Assembly (NCBI GenBank): GCA_030832185.1
Contig: JAURJQ010000020.1
Coordinates: 1 to 47,799, forward strand
DNA length: 47,799 nucleotides
Reading direction: 5' to 3'
DNA from: Chitinophagales bacterium
GTDB taxonomy: Bacteria; Bacteroidota; Bacteroidia; Chitinophagales; JADJOU01
Program-made: the position numbers and the translations under genes
Notes under the pieces: generated by a model
Told to the model about the DNA's origin: nothing
Databases searched by the model: none
What the model saw: only the letters and a program-made list of their open reading frames with translations
Part shown: piece after piece, positions 27,201 through 35,661 of the stretch
Layout of the letters: every line of letters starts with the position of its first letter
How positions within the stretch are numbered: position 1 is the stretch's first letter

Positions 27201-28232
27201 TAAATAGCCTAGAGTTGTAGCATTCTCATCGTAATCATCTGAATTATAAACAAATCCCATAGAGCGAGTCACATCACAACCTACATAGTCATCGTTATAG
27301 TTACCTAAATCCGCATCCATAAACTGTGACATATAGGTCTGCTCTAAGGTTACATTTGATTTATTATGTACATCATAGGTATAAAACGTCATATCATTCA
27401 GTTGGTCTGAGGACTTAAAAGCAAATGCCAAACAATTCATCTGCGCACCGATAGGTGTTGAAGCTGGATTGACATGATCATTTCCGACATCATTGATCAC
27501 CCAAAAAATCATCTGATCAGCATACGTAAACTTATTACAAGGACTTGTGCAAGCCGATAACGGATCATTGCTCACTGGCTTAATGGATGGAAGGTCTCCT
27601 AGCTCTGGGTCATAAACACAGTTTCCATTTTTATCAAAGAATGGGGCTAAGTCATCGGAAAGTTCCTCTGCTGTAAATGTCTTTTTTACATTGATAAGAT
27701 ATCTATTGCCTTTTCCTGGCCATTCTAATATAGATTGGCTAATCTTAATACCTGCTATAGCGTCATTTATTTCTTCACTTGTTACAGACCAGTATTGATC
27801 AAATTTCTCACACTTGGCTTTATTTATTGTAGCTTCGCCTTGCTTTATAGGGCCAGGCCACCATGCGCTTTTATTCGCACTATAGGTTATAGCGGCCATT
27901 CTTAAGTTGCCGCCTACAAGACCTGATACCCATACCGAACCAGCGAATAAAGGATTTATAGCTCTCACTTTATTTTTCACTTGCTCCTCTGTTCGCTTAG
28001 GGGCTTCATACTGCGCTGTATTTCTATCCCACCAGAGGTCACCGCTATTGAGAAGCATAGCTCTAATATTGTTGACTTCTAAGAAAATAGTAGATTTTCC
28101 TCGAACACAATCCCCCGCTCTCGAGGTTAGCGGTTTTTTATGTGGGGCTGTATTTACATCTACAGCTGTATTCAAAGCGGCATACATGTCTCCTAGCATG
28201 ACACCTAGCACAAACATTAATATTTTTTTCAT
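24261..28232 (-). CDS. Large secreted surface protein with T9SS-type N-terminal module and FlgD/sorting-like C-terminus
   Basis: 1323 residues. Signal peptide at about 1-18 (ends MYAAL). The N-terminal module (about 40-230: LNSGDLWWDRNTAQYEAPK, GSVWVSGLVGGNLRMAAITY, KSAWWPGPI) is of a kind I associate with large T9SS cargo proteins of Bacteroidota. Further on is a region rich in Asp/Asn with VGCDVTRSMGFVYN and several Cys. The C-terminus (about 1215-1323) begins MTVVPNPYYAF, continues with beta strands VVSIFTTDGILVRRL and ends SGVYYINVEAPNVGTKVLKL, like FlgD-Ig/T9SS sorting domains. It probably is exported and held on the surface. No enzyme motif was recognised. Sits 24 nt after the receptor gene and 25 nt before the PorV-OmpA gene. 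Confidence 0.7.
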   Translation of the reverse strand: MKKILMFVLGVMLGDMYAALNTAVDVNTAPHKKPLTSRAGDCVRGKSTIFLEVNNIRAMLLNSGDLWWDRNTAQYEAPKRTEEQVKNKVRAINPLFAGSVWVSGLVGGNLRMAAITYSANKSAWWPGPIKQGEATINKAKCEKFDQYWSVTSEEINDAIAGIKISQSILEWPGKGNRYLINVKKTFTAEELSDDLAPFFDKNGNCVYDPELGDLPSIKPVSNDPLSACTSPCNKFTYADQMIFWVINDVGNDHVNPASTPIGAQMNCLAFAFKSSDQLNDMTFYTYDVHNKSNVTLEQTYMSQFMDADLGNYNDDYVGCDVTRSMGFVYNSDDYDENATTLGYLDQPPIFGVDFFEGPKKANGLPIGLSSFNYFINGQGGLVNDPINEPQTRNFQMGFASNGSSLTVSSDCITPGFPATKFCFSGDPAKPGEWSMCDRNFTPRDLRWLQNSGPFDMNSGTKETITIGCVYVRPPKGSQTGCRPVMSYLQEADDKAQRLFDFCFEKSPGPDAPNLKIIETPKKLFFTLENPVGSNNFGENYNLKNIDVPLGTWNNDSTYKFEGYAIYQIVSENAVSNLEDLKDNSKAKLLTIMDKKNSINRAVNYRKEVVNGQSVTVITQDLALPNKGIEREIVVDRDLFQFEGQTFLANNKTYYYATVAFAYNNYRNPTIPTEVQQNQLIFSNAIKIFKGTPHNNDFWGVKTKADYYQGIPVTRKSGQGHGKYFLDLEKGEEEKILTNGSQLDLKYAGGKSPILVKVIDPFKLKNAKFNLSFSEVVAVQDPNKYDLAQTSWTMDITDPSNRAIVSEGKLDRDFSQSIYARINGQVESYGIAVATTFPDTLGTISRNGNKFYSYIDGSIGFKDSSKKWLSLLADVDGVDYKDWIRSGAVNDVRAKNASAYNVINGRRVWTDSVGNFAKVLGGKFAPYCLAANANVTAVAAENNYQSFSPGFKWRRVAKDSLTMVTWGEGPENTLDSIYSLDLVITNEKTKWSRAVVFETGESELFTEGNALKGQLRQSPGVGQDGQPDGSDKGLGWFPGYAINLETGVRMNVYFGENSRFRGKNAANMVWDPDSTTETVLGNPIFGGSQFVYVMNTAYDNGDRAALDRKLLNDNFNLTNGVGANATLNANVANFYRQIAWTCFPLTAKNFSMYNAAGVYEIPTEVRIKVRVEKPYAKYAGDASIYEFSTEGLEPIKSDSLVTSAFDKMTVVPNPYYAFSSYELNATQNVVKIVNVPKNSVVSIFTTDGILVRRLKLDSKGIVDGQYGDNSGNINYDNTIDWDLRTSTGVMVASGVYYINVEAPNVGTKVLKLFAIMRAADVSNF

Positions 28233-28256
28233 AACTAATTATTTTATTGTTTTGTT

Positions 28257-31200
28257 TTAAAACGAAAGTACGGCTCCCAACTGAATAATTCTAGGACGAA
28301 TAAACATAGAATTTCTTCCATCCGGTATCTCTAAAGCTACATTATATAGATCTCTAAATGCTTGGCCATATCCCACGGCTACAGCTTCTTTTGAAGTATA
28401 ATCTAGCTGGCCATCCGGACTAGCGAGATAGCCATCTGTAGTCGGACTACCTGTAAATCTGTATACATCTAGCACATTCATAGCATTTAAGAGATTGGTG
28501 ATTTGCAGATAAATATTCAAACCATACTCTCTTCTTGTATCCAGTCCTTTGGTTTTTGTAGAATCAAATTTTCCAAACTTAAAGGTCAAATCCTTATCTA
28601 CTTTGAAGTTAGCCATGAATCTCCAAGGTAAAGTCCCCGAATTAATATCCCCCAAATTAACCGCCCTGGCAGTAGTATTCATAAAGGATTCTGGCGTAGC
28701 AGCTGTCTGCGCTGTAAACGGGGTTCCAGATCGAAGATTCAAATCTAAATTAAAGGTAAAATCTCTTAAGAACTTAGGAATACCCTTGTTATAAGGGTCT
28801 CTACTATCAAATTTATAGTTGGCTATGAAATTCAAATTATGCCTTGTATCCCAGCCTAAGGGGTAAATTGTTCTTAAATTTCCTAAGCCCGCATTGATGA
28901 GATTTAACTGAGCCGTGCGCGAGGAAGAGGTGCCCTCAGCAAAAGACATAGTATAATTTGCTTTGATCTTTAGATTCTTCATTCTGCGCTGCTCAAAGGC
29001 CAATCCAATAGACTTTACAGTAGAAAAATCTGAGTTATTGAACGTATTATAGGCCGCAGGATAAGCTCCCTGTAGACGAGTAACCGAAATTTGATTCGAA
29101 TATTCTCTGTAATTAAAATTAACTGTTAGCGTTGACCTAGCATTCAACCGCTGTTTAAACCCAACCTCTAAATCTGTAGTAGATGAAAAGTCCAAATCAG
29201 GATTATTAATGAAAGATGTATTTCTCCTCTGAAGTAGATTATAGTAATTTAAAGCGGTAGGGGCCCCTACTTCTGGTCTTTGGGTCAAGATATCATAGTG
29301 AGCAAACAATAGCGCAAAGGTGTCAATATTGAATGAAAGATTGATCCTCGGGGAAAAAGCAAATCGCGGATTTACTTTTCTAAACATTAAACTTGGATCA
29401 AATGTAGTAGATCCCATATCTCTTTTCGCTCTCTCTTCTGGGGTATTTCCTATCAAATAAGGTGTAATATTTCCCCCTGATTCTATTTCGATAGGATTAG
29501 CTCCAGCCAGCTCGGTTCCATCTTTTGAATACCATTGATCTCCTACTCTATATCCAGTGATACGACTAGGTCCAGTAGCTCTATCGACATAGACTACAGC
29601 ATCTTTAGACAGATTTTTAGGGTGATTCGCAGCGACTCCATTAACAGAGTCTACCATGCTTATCGTTCTACCTCCTTGAGGCACATATGGGTCTATAAGC
29701 GTATTCGTATTTGGATCAAAATAATCTACACGCAGACCTACATTTAAAGCAAGAGACTTTAATTGAAATCTATCTTGAATATAGGCTGCCCCGTATCTAG
29801 GCATAAGTGCTGCTACGTGGCGTAAGAAATTTCCTTTCTTATCCTTGGCGGTAAAAAACTCGTTAAACGTGGTAGACATTCCCAACTGATTGCCATATAC
29901 ATCATATCCTGTTCCTGATGCCAGACCATTATTGAGCAAATCATCCGCAGAGAACCACTCCAATTTCATTTTATTAGGATCTAGCTCATGAATATTAATC
30001 CTCACTGTAGAATCTCCTCCAAACAAATCATTTCTCAAATTTCTCGAAAAATTCGTTTGAGTACCATTTGATACTTCTTTATCGTAGAGAAGAGTATCAA
30101 ATGCTGCAAAGGTGATAGTATCCTGTTTGATATAGTCTTGCAGTCTCATTTTCACCGTACCATTTCGCATAACCATCAATGGATTGAAATTTCTTTCATT
30201 ATCCGGAGCTAAATGATTATTCAAAAATCCTGACTGCGCTGTAGTCCATAAGGTAAGAGGATTGATGTTATATGAAGAATTGACCCTCTGCTCTAACTCA
30301 TAACCGATTTCTATCGTATGCTTATTTATAAACGCACTTTTATTCTTCACTGGCTCTATATCAAAGTTGAAAGCTCCTGTGGCTCTGAACTGCATGTTTT
30401 CTTGCTTTTGGATGCCATTGAATACCCGCGTAGCAGGGAAAAACAAATCATGCACAGTAATATTCGCTCTTAGTCCATTGATTACACCCCCTGCGTTTTC
30501 TATTGCTGAAATAGAATTTAAAGGCCCAGCATCGGTTTTGCCTATTGTATTATTATACATATTGATAAAATACGCCGTTTGAGCTGCTGCTGGAGCATTG
30601 ATACTACCTGGCGTGAATCTTACTCCCCTAGAGTTTGAGGTGTTCGCTGATACAAAGTCTGTAAAAGTTAAGAACTGGTTCGGGGCATAATAAACTTTTT
30701 CTCCATCACTTCCTGTCTTTCTCTCCCAGGTCCAATCTCTATTTTCTTCAAATTTGCCGATATAGCCATAGTGCCATGGATTGTCTCCCCCGACAGGTGA
30801 TTTGAAATCTTGGCCTGATAGTGTAGCATCAAACTGAAGAATCATGGTGGTATTTCGGATAGACTTCTTCACTTGCTTATCCGCATTGAAGAGCGGCTGA
30901 TATAACCTTAGGTAGGCATTATAACTCTTATTTTTATAAATAGGGTTATTTTGATAGTTTAATAGAGAGTAACGTTGGACATAATTATTAAATTGATTAT
31001 CCTCTCCTCTAAATCCTAAAGTTAAGTTTGTACTATTCTTCACTACTTTCCAATCTAGTTTTCCATTCACTCTTAGTGTTCTAGCGGATGTATTTTGGTG
31101 TGAATTAATTCTTTCTAAATCATTAATGCCCAAAAAACTTTGAGATAAAAGCAACTGGCTGCCGTCAGCAGATAATCGGTAAGGATTCTTTTGTATCTCG

Positions 31201-32153
31201 CTCATGACGTCATCCTTCACTTTCCAGTTTCCGTTGATAGTAGGATTATTGTCACCTTTATACTCATATTCCGCATTGATAGAAAAGCCTAGAATGGCCT
31301 CTCCTTTTCTTTTTTCATATACACCCGGAGCCATGGTATCTATTATCGATTTTCTTCTAATCAGTGGACCTCTCAAACTAAAGCCTCCCAAATTGTATCC
31401 AAAGGGATCCAAAAACTGGGACGTCAATCCCTCTACTTTACCCATGAGCTTATCTGAAGGACCCTTGGTAATAATAGAAATGACAGCTGCGTCTGCATCT
31501 CCATACTTAGCTGGAATACCACTGGTAAATACTTCCATTTGTGCGATATCGGTAGCAGGTACATTGGGAGATCCTGTCATTTTCACCCCATCTACGAAGT
31601 AAACCAAGCCTCCTTCTCGACCACCTCCTGCATTCAAACCACCTCCTACATCAGACTGCACAATACCCCCAGTACTAGCAGCTATTGAGCCTACATCTCG
31701 CATAGAGGCTTCTTTAACCTCTGCCTCACCTATGATGTTTTCTTTTGGCTTATATACATCAATCAGTTTAGGTTGCTTTACGGGTGCTTTTGCAATAATA
31801 TCAATTTGCTTTTTAGTATTACTCTTTTGCTCCATAGAGAAGTTTTGTTCTGTAGGTCTTCCTGCTGATACTTGGACACCCAGCTCTATGGCTGACGGCT
31901 TACCTACTGAAGTGGCCATTAAGTTATAGGTACCAGGGTTCAAACCTTTTAAGGTATATCTTCCATTGGCATCTGCTTTGGTGCCTTTAGAAGTTTTATC
32001 CTTTCCGGCCTGGTCTCGAATGACTATAACCAGTGCAAATGGCACTGGCTCTCCTTTATCATCCAATACTCGTCCCTGTATCTCTCCTGTCTGGGCTGCA
32101 GCAGTGAATGAAGTTAACAACAAGACGCTTAATACTTGTAAAAATTTATTCAT
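28257..32153 (-). CDS. Large TonB-dependent receptor with carboxypeptidase-regulatory-like domain
   Basis: 1298 residues. Signal peptide about 1-20 (SFTAAAQ). A CarboxypepD_reg-like beta-sandwich spans about 22-110 (GEIQGRVLDDKGEPVPFALV, NGRYTLKGLNPGTYNLMATS). The plug follows at about 145-240 with VYFVDGVKMTG and FTSGIPAKYGDADAAVISI, then a very long barrel to the C-terminal strand (QLGAVLSF). The length and pre-plug domain resemble SusC-like receptors, but there is no SusD partner. It is first gene of a three-gene operon with the 1323-residue surface protein and the PorV-OmpA fusion, which suggests they work as one outer-membrane assembly or export/uptake system. The ligand is unknown. Confidence 0.85.
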   Translation of the reverse strand: MNKFLQVLSVLLLTSFTAAAQTGEIQGRVLDDKGEPVPFALVIVIRDQAGKDKTSKGTKADANGRYTLKGLNPGTYNLMATSVGKPSAIELGVQVSAGRPTEQNFSMEQKSNTKKQIDIIAKAPVKQPKLIDVYKPKENIIGEAEVKEASMRDVGSIAASTGGIVQSDVGGGLNAGGGREGGLVYFVDGVKMTGSPNVPATDIAQMEVFTSGIPAKYGDADAAVISIITKGPSDKLMGKVEGLTSQFLDPFGYNLGGFSLRGPLIRRKSIIDTMAPGVYEKRKGEAILGFSINAEYEYKGDNNPTINGNWKVKDDVMSEIQKNPYRLSADGSQLLLSQSFLGINDLERINSHQNTSARTLRVNGKLDWKVVKNSTNLTLGFRGEDNQFNNYVQRYSLLNYQNNPIYKNKSYNAYLRLYQPLFNADKQVKKSIRNTTMILQFDATLSGQDFKSPVGGDNPWHYGYIGKFEENRDWTWERKTGSDGEKVYYAPNQFLTFTDFVSANTSNSRGVRFTPGSINAPAAAQTAYFINMYNNTIGKTDAGPLNSISAIENAGGVINGLRANITVHDLFFPATRVFNGIQKQENMQFRATGAFNFDIEPVKNKSAFINKHTIEIGYELEQRVNSSYNINPLTLWTTAQSGFLNNHLAPDNERNFNPLMVMRNGTVKMRLQDYIKQDTITFAAFDTLLYDKEVSNGTQTNFSRNLRNDLFGGDSTVRINIHELDPNKMKLEWFSADDLLNNGLASGTGYDVYGNQLGMSTTFNEFFTAKDKKGNFLRHVAALMPRYGAAYIQDRFQLKSLALNVGLRVDYFDPNTNTLIDPYVPQGGRTISMVDSVNGVAANHPKNLSKDAVVYVDRATGPSRITGYRVGDQWYSKDGTELAGANPIEIESGGNITPYLIGNTPEERAKRDMGSTTFDPSLMFRKVNPRFAFSPRINLSFNIDTFALLFAHYDILTQRPEVGAPTALNYYNLLQRRNTSFINNPDLDFSSTTDLEVGFKQRLNARSTLTVNFNYREYSNQISVTRLQGAYPAAYNTFNNSDFSTVKSIGLAFEQRRMKNLKIKANYTMSFAEGTSSSRTAQLNLINAGLGNLRTIYPLGWDTRHNLNFIANYKFDSRDPYNKGIPKFLRDFTFNLDLNLRSGTPFTAQTAATPESFMNTTARAVNLGDINSGTLPWRFMANFKVDKDLTFKFGKFDSTKTKGLDTRREYGLNIYLQITNLLNAMNVLDVYRFTGSPTTDGYLASPDGQLDYTSKEAVAVGYGQAFRDLYNVALEIPDGRNSMFIRPRIIQLGAVLSF

Positions 32154-32216
32154 ATCTTCTCAGAGTTCTATATTACTAATTATTTTCTTAGTGCAAAGGT
32201 GCACAAATAAAACGAG

Positions 32217-32224
32217 CAAATTTA
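32217..32224 (-). promoter_or_regulatory. Putative -7 box for the surface-protein operon
   Basis: Minus-strand TAAATTTG (TAnnTTTG), 64 nt before the receptor gene start. No clear -33 partner; tentative. Confidence 0.35.
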
Positions 32225-32261
32225 GCAGTTTTGTTTAATTATTATAAAAAAAATTGACAGT

Positions 32262-33191
32262 TTAACAAAAATCGAGCTGATTTAACTTGATTATAGCTTG
32301 TTCGGCCATCTTCTTTTTGCTTTCATATGTCCAACCAGCAATATGTGGAGTAACGAATAGTTTATTTGTCTTCAGAAGAGATTTAACTCTTTCATCCATT
32401 TTAAAAGGCTCATTGTCATAGACATCAAGCATAGCTCTTTTGATAGTCCCTTGTTCTAATCCGGTCCATACATCTTCTAAAACACATATTGCTCCGCGGG
32501 AGGTATTGACCAAATCTATGGATTTGTTAAAATTCTTGAGAAAAGAATTATTTATAAAATGATGCGTATCGCTATTCAAGGGTAGATGAATTGAAACTAA
32601 ATCTGCTTTAAAATAAATTTCTCCCATACCCACTTGCTTAGCGCTAGTCTGTGCTAAACTAGTACCCACATCGATACGATCATAGACGAGCACTTCCGTA
32701 TCAAAACCATTCATGAGCTTTGCTAGTCGACTTCCGTTATTTCCGCAGCCAATGATGGCTATGGTTTTCCCAGAGAGTTCTTCCCCTCTGTTGGACTCTC
32801 TACTCCAAATTCCCTCGAGCATCTCTGTCTGGGCCTTGTTTAGATTATTGTAAGCAGACAGGATAAAGCCTAAGACATGCTCAGCCACCGCATTTGCATT
32901 TCCCTCGGGAGTAGATATAATTTGAATCCCTTTTTCAGAGCAGTAGGACTGATCTATTATTTCCAATCCTGATCCTACACGAATAATACATTTTAAGCAC
33001 TTAGCATGGTCTATCAATTGCTTGTTTATATTAATTTTACTATTGACTACGAGGATCTCATAATCGGCTATATGTTCTTGAATAGAATCGGAGGTGACCT
33101 CCCATAATTGATCACAACTATAGCCTAGATTTTCTAACCCATCGGTAAGACTCTGGTGAAATTCCTCGGTAATTAGGGCTTTCTTTATCAT
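32262..33191 (-). CDS. D-isomer-specific 2-hydroxyacid dehydrogenase
   Basis: NAD(H)-dependent oxidoreductase, 309 residues. The Rossmann motif is GCGNNG (148-153) and the catalytic residues are R232 (NTSRGAI), E261 (YDNEPF) and H283 (TPHIAGWT). The substrate-binding half shows RVGSGLEIID at 71-80. The fold matches phosphoglycerate dehydrogenase (SerA) and erythronate-4-phosphate or glyoxylate reductases; 309 residues means the regulatory ACT domain of long SerA forms is absent. A serine-biosynthesis role is plausible but not proven, as no serC or serB lies nearby. Its ATG is preceded by ACTGA-rich repeats. Confidence 0.88.
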   Translation of the reverse strand: MIKKALITEEFHQSLTDGLENLGYSCDQLWEVTSDSIQEHIADYEILVVNSKININKQLIDHAKCLKCIIRVGSGLEIIDQSYCSEKGIQIISTPEGNANAVAEHVLGFILSAYNNLNKAQTEMLEGIWSRESNRGEELSGKTIAIIGCGNNGSRLAKLMNGFDTEVLVYDRIDVGTSLAQTSAKQVGMGEIYFKADLVSIHLPLNSDTHHFINNSFLKNFNKSIDLVNTSRGAICVLEDVWTGLEQGTIKRAMLDVYDNEPFKMDERVKSLLKTNKLFVTPHIAGWTYESKKKMAEQAIIKLNQLDFC

Positions 33192-33193
33192 TT

Positions 33194-33274
33194 TTCAGTG
33201 GACAGTTTTTTAGTTTGTTCAGTGGGCCGTTTGTTCAGTAGTCAGTTTTTTCAGCTTATTAGTTAGTTCAGTGT
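33194..33274. repeat. ACTGA-rich repeat in the leader of the hydroxyacid dehydrogenase gene
   Basis: In the gene's sense this reads a run of CTGAAAAAACTGACTACTGA, CCACTGAACAAACT and CTGTCCACTGAA right up to the ATG. It shares CTGAACAAACT and ACTGACTACTGA with the dnaJ leader. Confidence 0.75.
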
Positions 33275-33348
33275 ATGCAGATACGAGAAAATTGCAGAAA
33301 TACAAGCTTCATTTTCAAATCAGCTTATCATCACATTCTCAAATCATC

Positions 33349-34113
33349 TCATTTGCTAATTACCAAATCCTCCGACAAAGCACAAAACTGTTCTACACTA
33401 AGTTGCTCTGGTCTTAGGTTTTTAAAAAGCTCGTAGCGGGCAGTATTCTTAAACTGCAGACCTTTAAGAGAGTTGCTAAGCATTTTCCTCCGCTGATTAA
33501 ACGCAGCTTTTACTAGTTTTTTCAATGGAGTGTATTCAGCCAGAGGCGCTGGTCGTCGCTGCAAAGATATCACACCTGAAATCACTTTAGGGGGTGGATC
33601 AAATGCGTCCGCAGGGATGTCGAATAAGTAATTTACTTCATAAAGCGCTTGAGTTAAGACACTCAGTATTCCATATTCTTTGGTGCCATGCTTTGAGGCA
33701 ATGCGCTTAGCTACTTCTTTTTGAAACATTCCTACACTATTCACCACGTATTCCGAGTTTTCTATAATCCAGAACATGATGAGATTGGAGATATTGTATG
33801 GATAATTACCTACTATACTGACTTGCTTACCTATACTAGTCTTAAAATCAAAAGTTAGTACATCTTGGTGATAAATCTTATCTTCTAGTTTGGGAAATTT
33901 TTTTGGCAATTCTATAACAAATCTGTCGTCTTTTTCTATCAATCGATAATCCGTGATATCCAAGGCCAATAGACGCTGAGTTAGAGCGCCCATGCCCGGG
34001 CCTACCTCTAGAACAGTTTCTAATGGAGTCAATGCTTGAACAGCCGCTACGATACTGGTCAAAATAGTCTGATCTACCAGAAAATGCTGCCCGAGTGCCT
34101 TTTTTAACTCCAA
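33349..34113 (-). CDS. rsmA: 16S rRNA A1518/A1519 N6-dimethyltransferase (KsgA)
   Basis: SAM-dependent enzyme that dimethylates two adjacent adenines in helix 45 of 16S rRNA during late 30S assembly. 254 residues, family norm. Seen are the opening KKALGQHFL (4-12), the SAM-binding VLEVGPGMGALTQ (about 34-46), the catalytic NYPYNIS motif (about 103-109) and DFDPPPKV-like (DAFDPPPKVIS near 173-183). Divergent from pepA, sharing a 105-nt spacer with back-to-back -7 boxes. Confidence 0.96.
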   Translation of the reverse strand: MELKKALGQHFLVDQTILTSIVAAVQALTPLETVLEVGPGMGALTQRLLALDITDYRLIEKDDRFVIELPKKFPKLEDKIYHQDVLTFDFKTSIGKQVSIVGNYPYNISNLIMFWIIENSEYVVNSVGMFQKEVAKRIASKHGTKEYGILSVLTQALYEVNYLFDIPADAFDPPPKVISGVISLQRRPAPLAEYTPLKKLVKAAFNQRRKMLSNSLKGLQFKNTARYELFKNLRPEQLSVEQFCALSEDLVISK

Positions 34114-34162
34114 TGTATTGCGATTTTAAGGATATTAAGAACTTTATTATTCTATAATTTAT

Positions 34163-34178
34163 TAGCTTTGCAAATTTA
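34163..34178. promoter_or_regulatory. Abutting divergent -7 boxes for pepA (+) and rsmA (-)
   Basis: The plus strand reads TAGCTTTG (34163-34170), the minus strand TAAATTTG (complement of 34171-34178). Both match TAnnTTTG and they touch directly. Spacing to the starts is 48 nt for pepA and 57 nt for rsmA. No strong -33 motif is seen on either side, so the call is tentative. Confidence 0.4.
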
Positions 34179-34218
34179 TACCTAAATTCATAAACCTTAT
34201 CCATATTAAATATAATTT

Positions 34219-35661
34219 ATGTTAGATTCAAAACCAATCCATATCGGCGCAGGGAAAATAGCTGCGGCTAAAGAAAAGGTCTATATTCTAGAAAAAAAGA
34301 GTGCCAATGCTAAAATGGGATTTACTCCATGGGAATTAGCTGAGTTAAAAAAATCATCTGAAAATGGTGGAATAGCTATACTTCGTTCAGAAAAGGAGAC
34401 CAAAATCGTGGTGCAGATAGACAAACTAGCTAAGGATAGCATGGCTAAATCAAAAGAAGAATGCAGACGCAAAGGCGCAACACTCTTCAAAGAGACAAAA
34501 AAGTTTCAGATAGAAAATCTATGTATCACATCTTATTTATCGGAACACAGCCTTAGTTTATGTCTCGCTGAAGGGATTGTCTTATCTAACTATCAGTTCC
34601 TGACCTATAAATCAGTGAAAACAAAAAGCTATCTCAAAAAATTGACAATAGATGATACACGGATTAAAGCTGCTGAATTCACGGAGCTAAATGAAGTTCT
34701 TACTGGTGTATATTTTGCTAGAACTTTAGTAAATGAGCCTGTCATAACTTTGACTGCTGAGCGCCTTAGTCAAGAAATTAAAAAACTAGGCAAAGCGGCT
34801 AACTTCTCTGTCAAGGTTTTAGATAAAAAAGAAATAATGAAAGAAAAAATGGGTGGTTTATTGGCCGTCAATTCTGGATCTCAGTTGCCCCCTACGTTTA
34901 CCATTTTGGAGCATAAACCTAAAAATGCCAAGAATAAAAAGCCTTATGTCCTGGTAGGAAAAGGTGTTGTATATGATACTGGTGGTCTATCCCTCAAGCC
35001 TACTGCTGGCAGTATGGATTCTATGAAGTCTGACATGGCAGGTGCAGCTGCTGTAGTGGGAGCTATTTATGCGATAGCTAAAAATAATCTACCCATACAT
35101 GTGGTAGGTTTAATCCCTGCTACAGATAATAGACCTGGAGAAATGGCTTATACCCCTGGGGATGTCATCACTTTGAGAGGTGGTATTACGGTAGAAGTTC
35201 TCAATACCGATGCAGAAGGAAGACTAATACTAGGCGATGCGCTAGACTATGCTAAAAAATATAACCCAGAATTAGTCCTTGACTTGGCTACACTTACTGG
35301 TGCACAAGTCATGGCTATAGGTCAATACGGTGCAGCAATTATGGGTTCTGCTCCACAAGATGTCAAAAATCAATTGTCGGCAGTAGGCTATGATACGCAT
35401 GAGCGAGTTGCAGAAATGCCATTCTGGGACGAATATGACGATCTCATAAAATCTGATATAGCTGACATAAAAAATATAGGTGGAAGAGAAGGTGGATGTA
35501 TTACAGCTGGAAAATTCTTAGCTCGCTTTACAGATTACCCATGGATACACCTAGATATTGCTGGTCCTTCGTTCCTCACATCCCCGGAGCACTATAAGAC
35601 TAAAGGTGGCACAGGTTACGGGGTCCGATTATTATATCAGTTTTTAAAATCAAAAATTTAA
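34219..35661 (+). CDS. pepA: Leucyl aminopeptidase (M17 family)
   Basis: Two-metal hexameric aminopeptidase releasing N-terminal residues from peptides. The 480-residue protein has a divergent N-terminal domain and a C-terminal catalytic domain. Active-site elements: K248 in VGKGVVYDTGG with the following Asp as metal ligand, SDMAGAAAVVGA (about 270-281), and the signature NTDAEGRLIL with D331, E333 and R335. The stop TAA is followed at once by the pdxA ATG, so the two are almost certainly cotranscribed. Some M17 proteins also bind DNA (PepA), but this has not been shown for Bacteroidota members. Confidence 0.94.
   Translation: MLDSKPIHIGAGKIAAAKEKVYILEKKSANAKMGFTPWELAELKKSSENGGIAILRSEKETKIVVQIDKLAKDSMAKSKEECRRKGATLFKETKKFQIENLCITSYLSEHSLSLCLAEGIVLSNYQFLTYKSVKTKSYLKKLTIDDTRIKAAEFTELNEVLTGVYFARTLVNEPVITLTAERLSQEIKKLGKAANFSVKVLDKKEIMKEKMGGLLAVNSGSQLPPTFTILEHKPKNAKNKKPYVLVGKGVVYDTGGLSLKPTAGSMDSMKSDMAGAAAVVGAIYAIAKNNLPIHVVGLIPATDNRPGEMAYTPGDVITLRGGITVEVLNTDAEGRLILGDALDYAKKYNPELVLDLATLTGAQVMAIGQYGAAIMGSAPQDVKNQLSAVGYDTHERVAEMPFWDEYDDLIKSDIADIKNIGGREGGCITAGKFLARFTDYPWIHLDIAGPSFLTSPEHYKTKGGTGYGVRLLYQFLKSKI

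Noticed and set aside
28257-32153. SusC/SusD polysaccharide-utilisation locus
   Set aside because: The receptor has a SusC-like pre-plug domain, but there is no SusD lipoprotein and no glycoside hydrolase or sugar sensor in the window.
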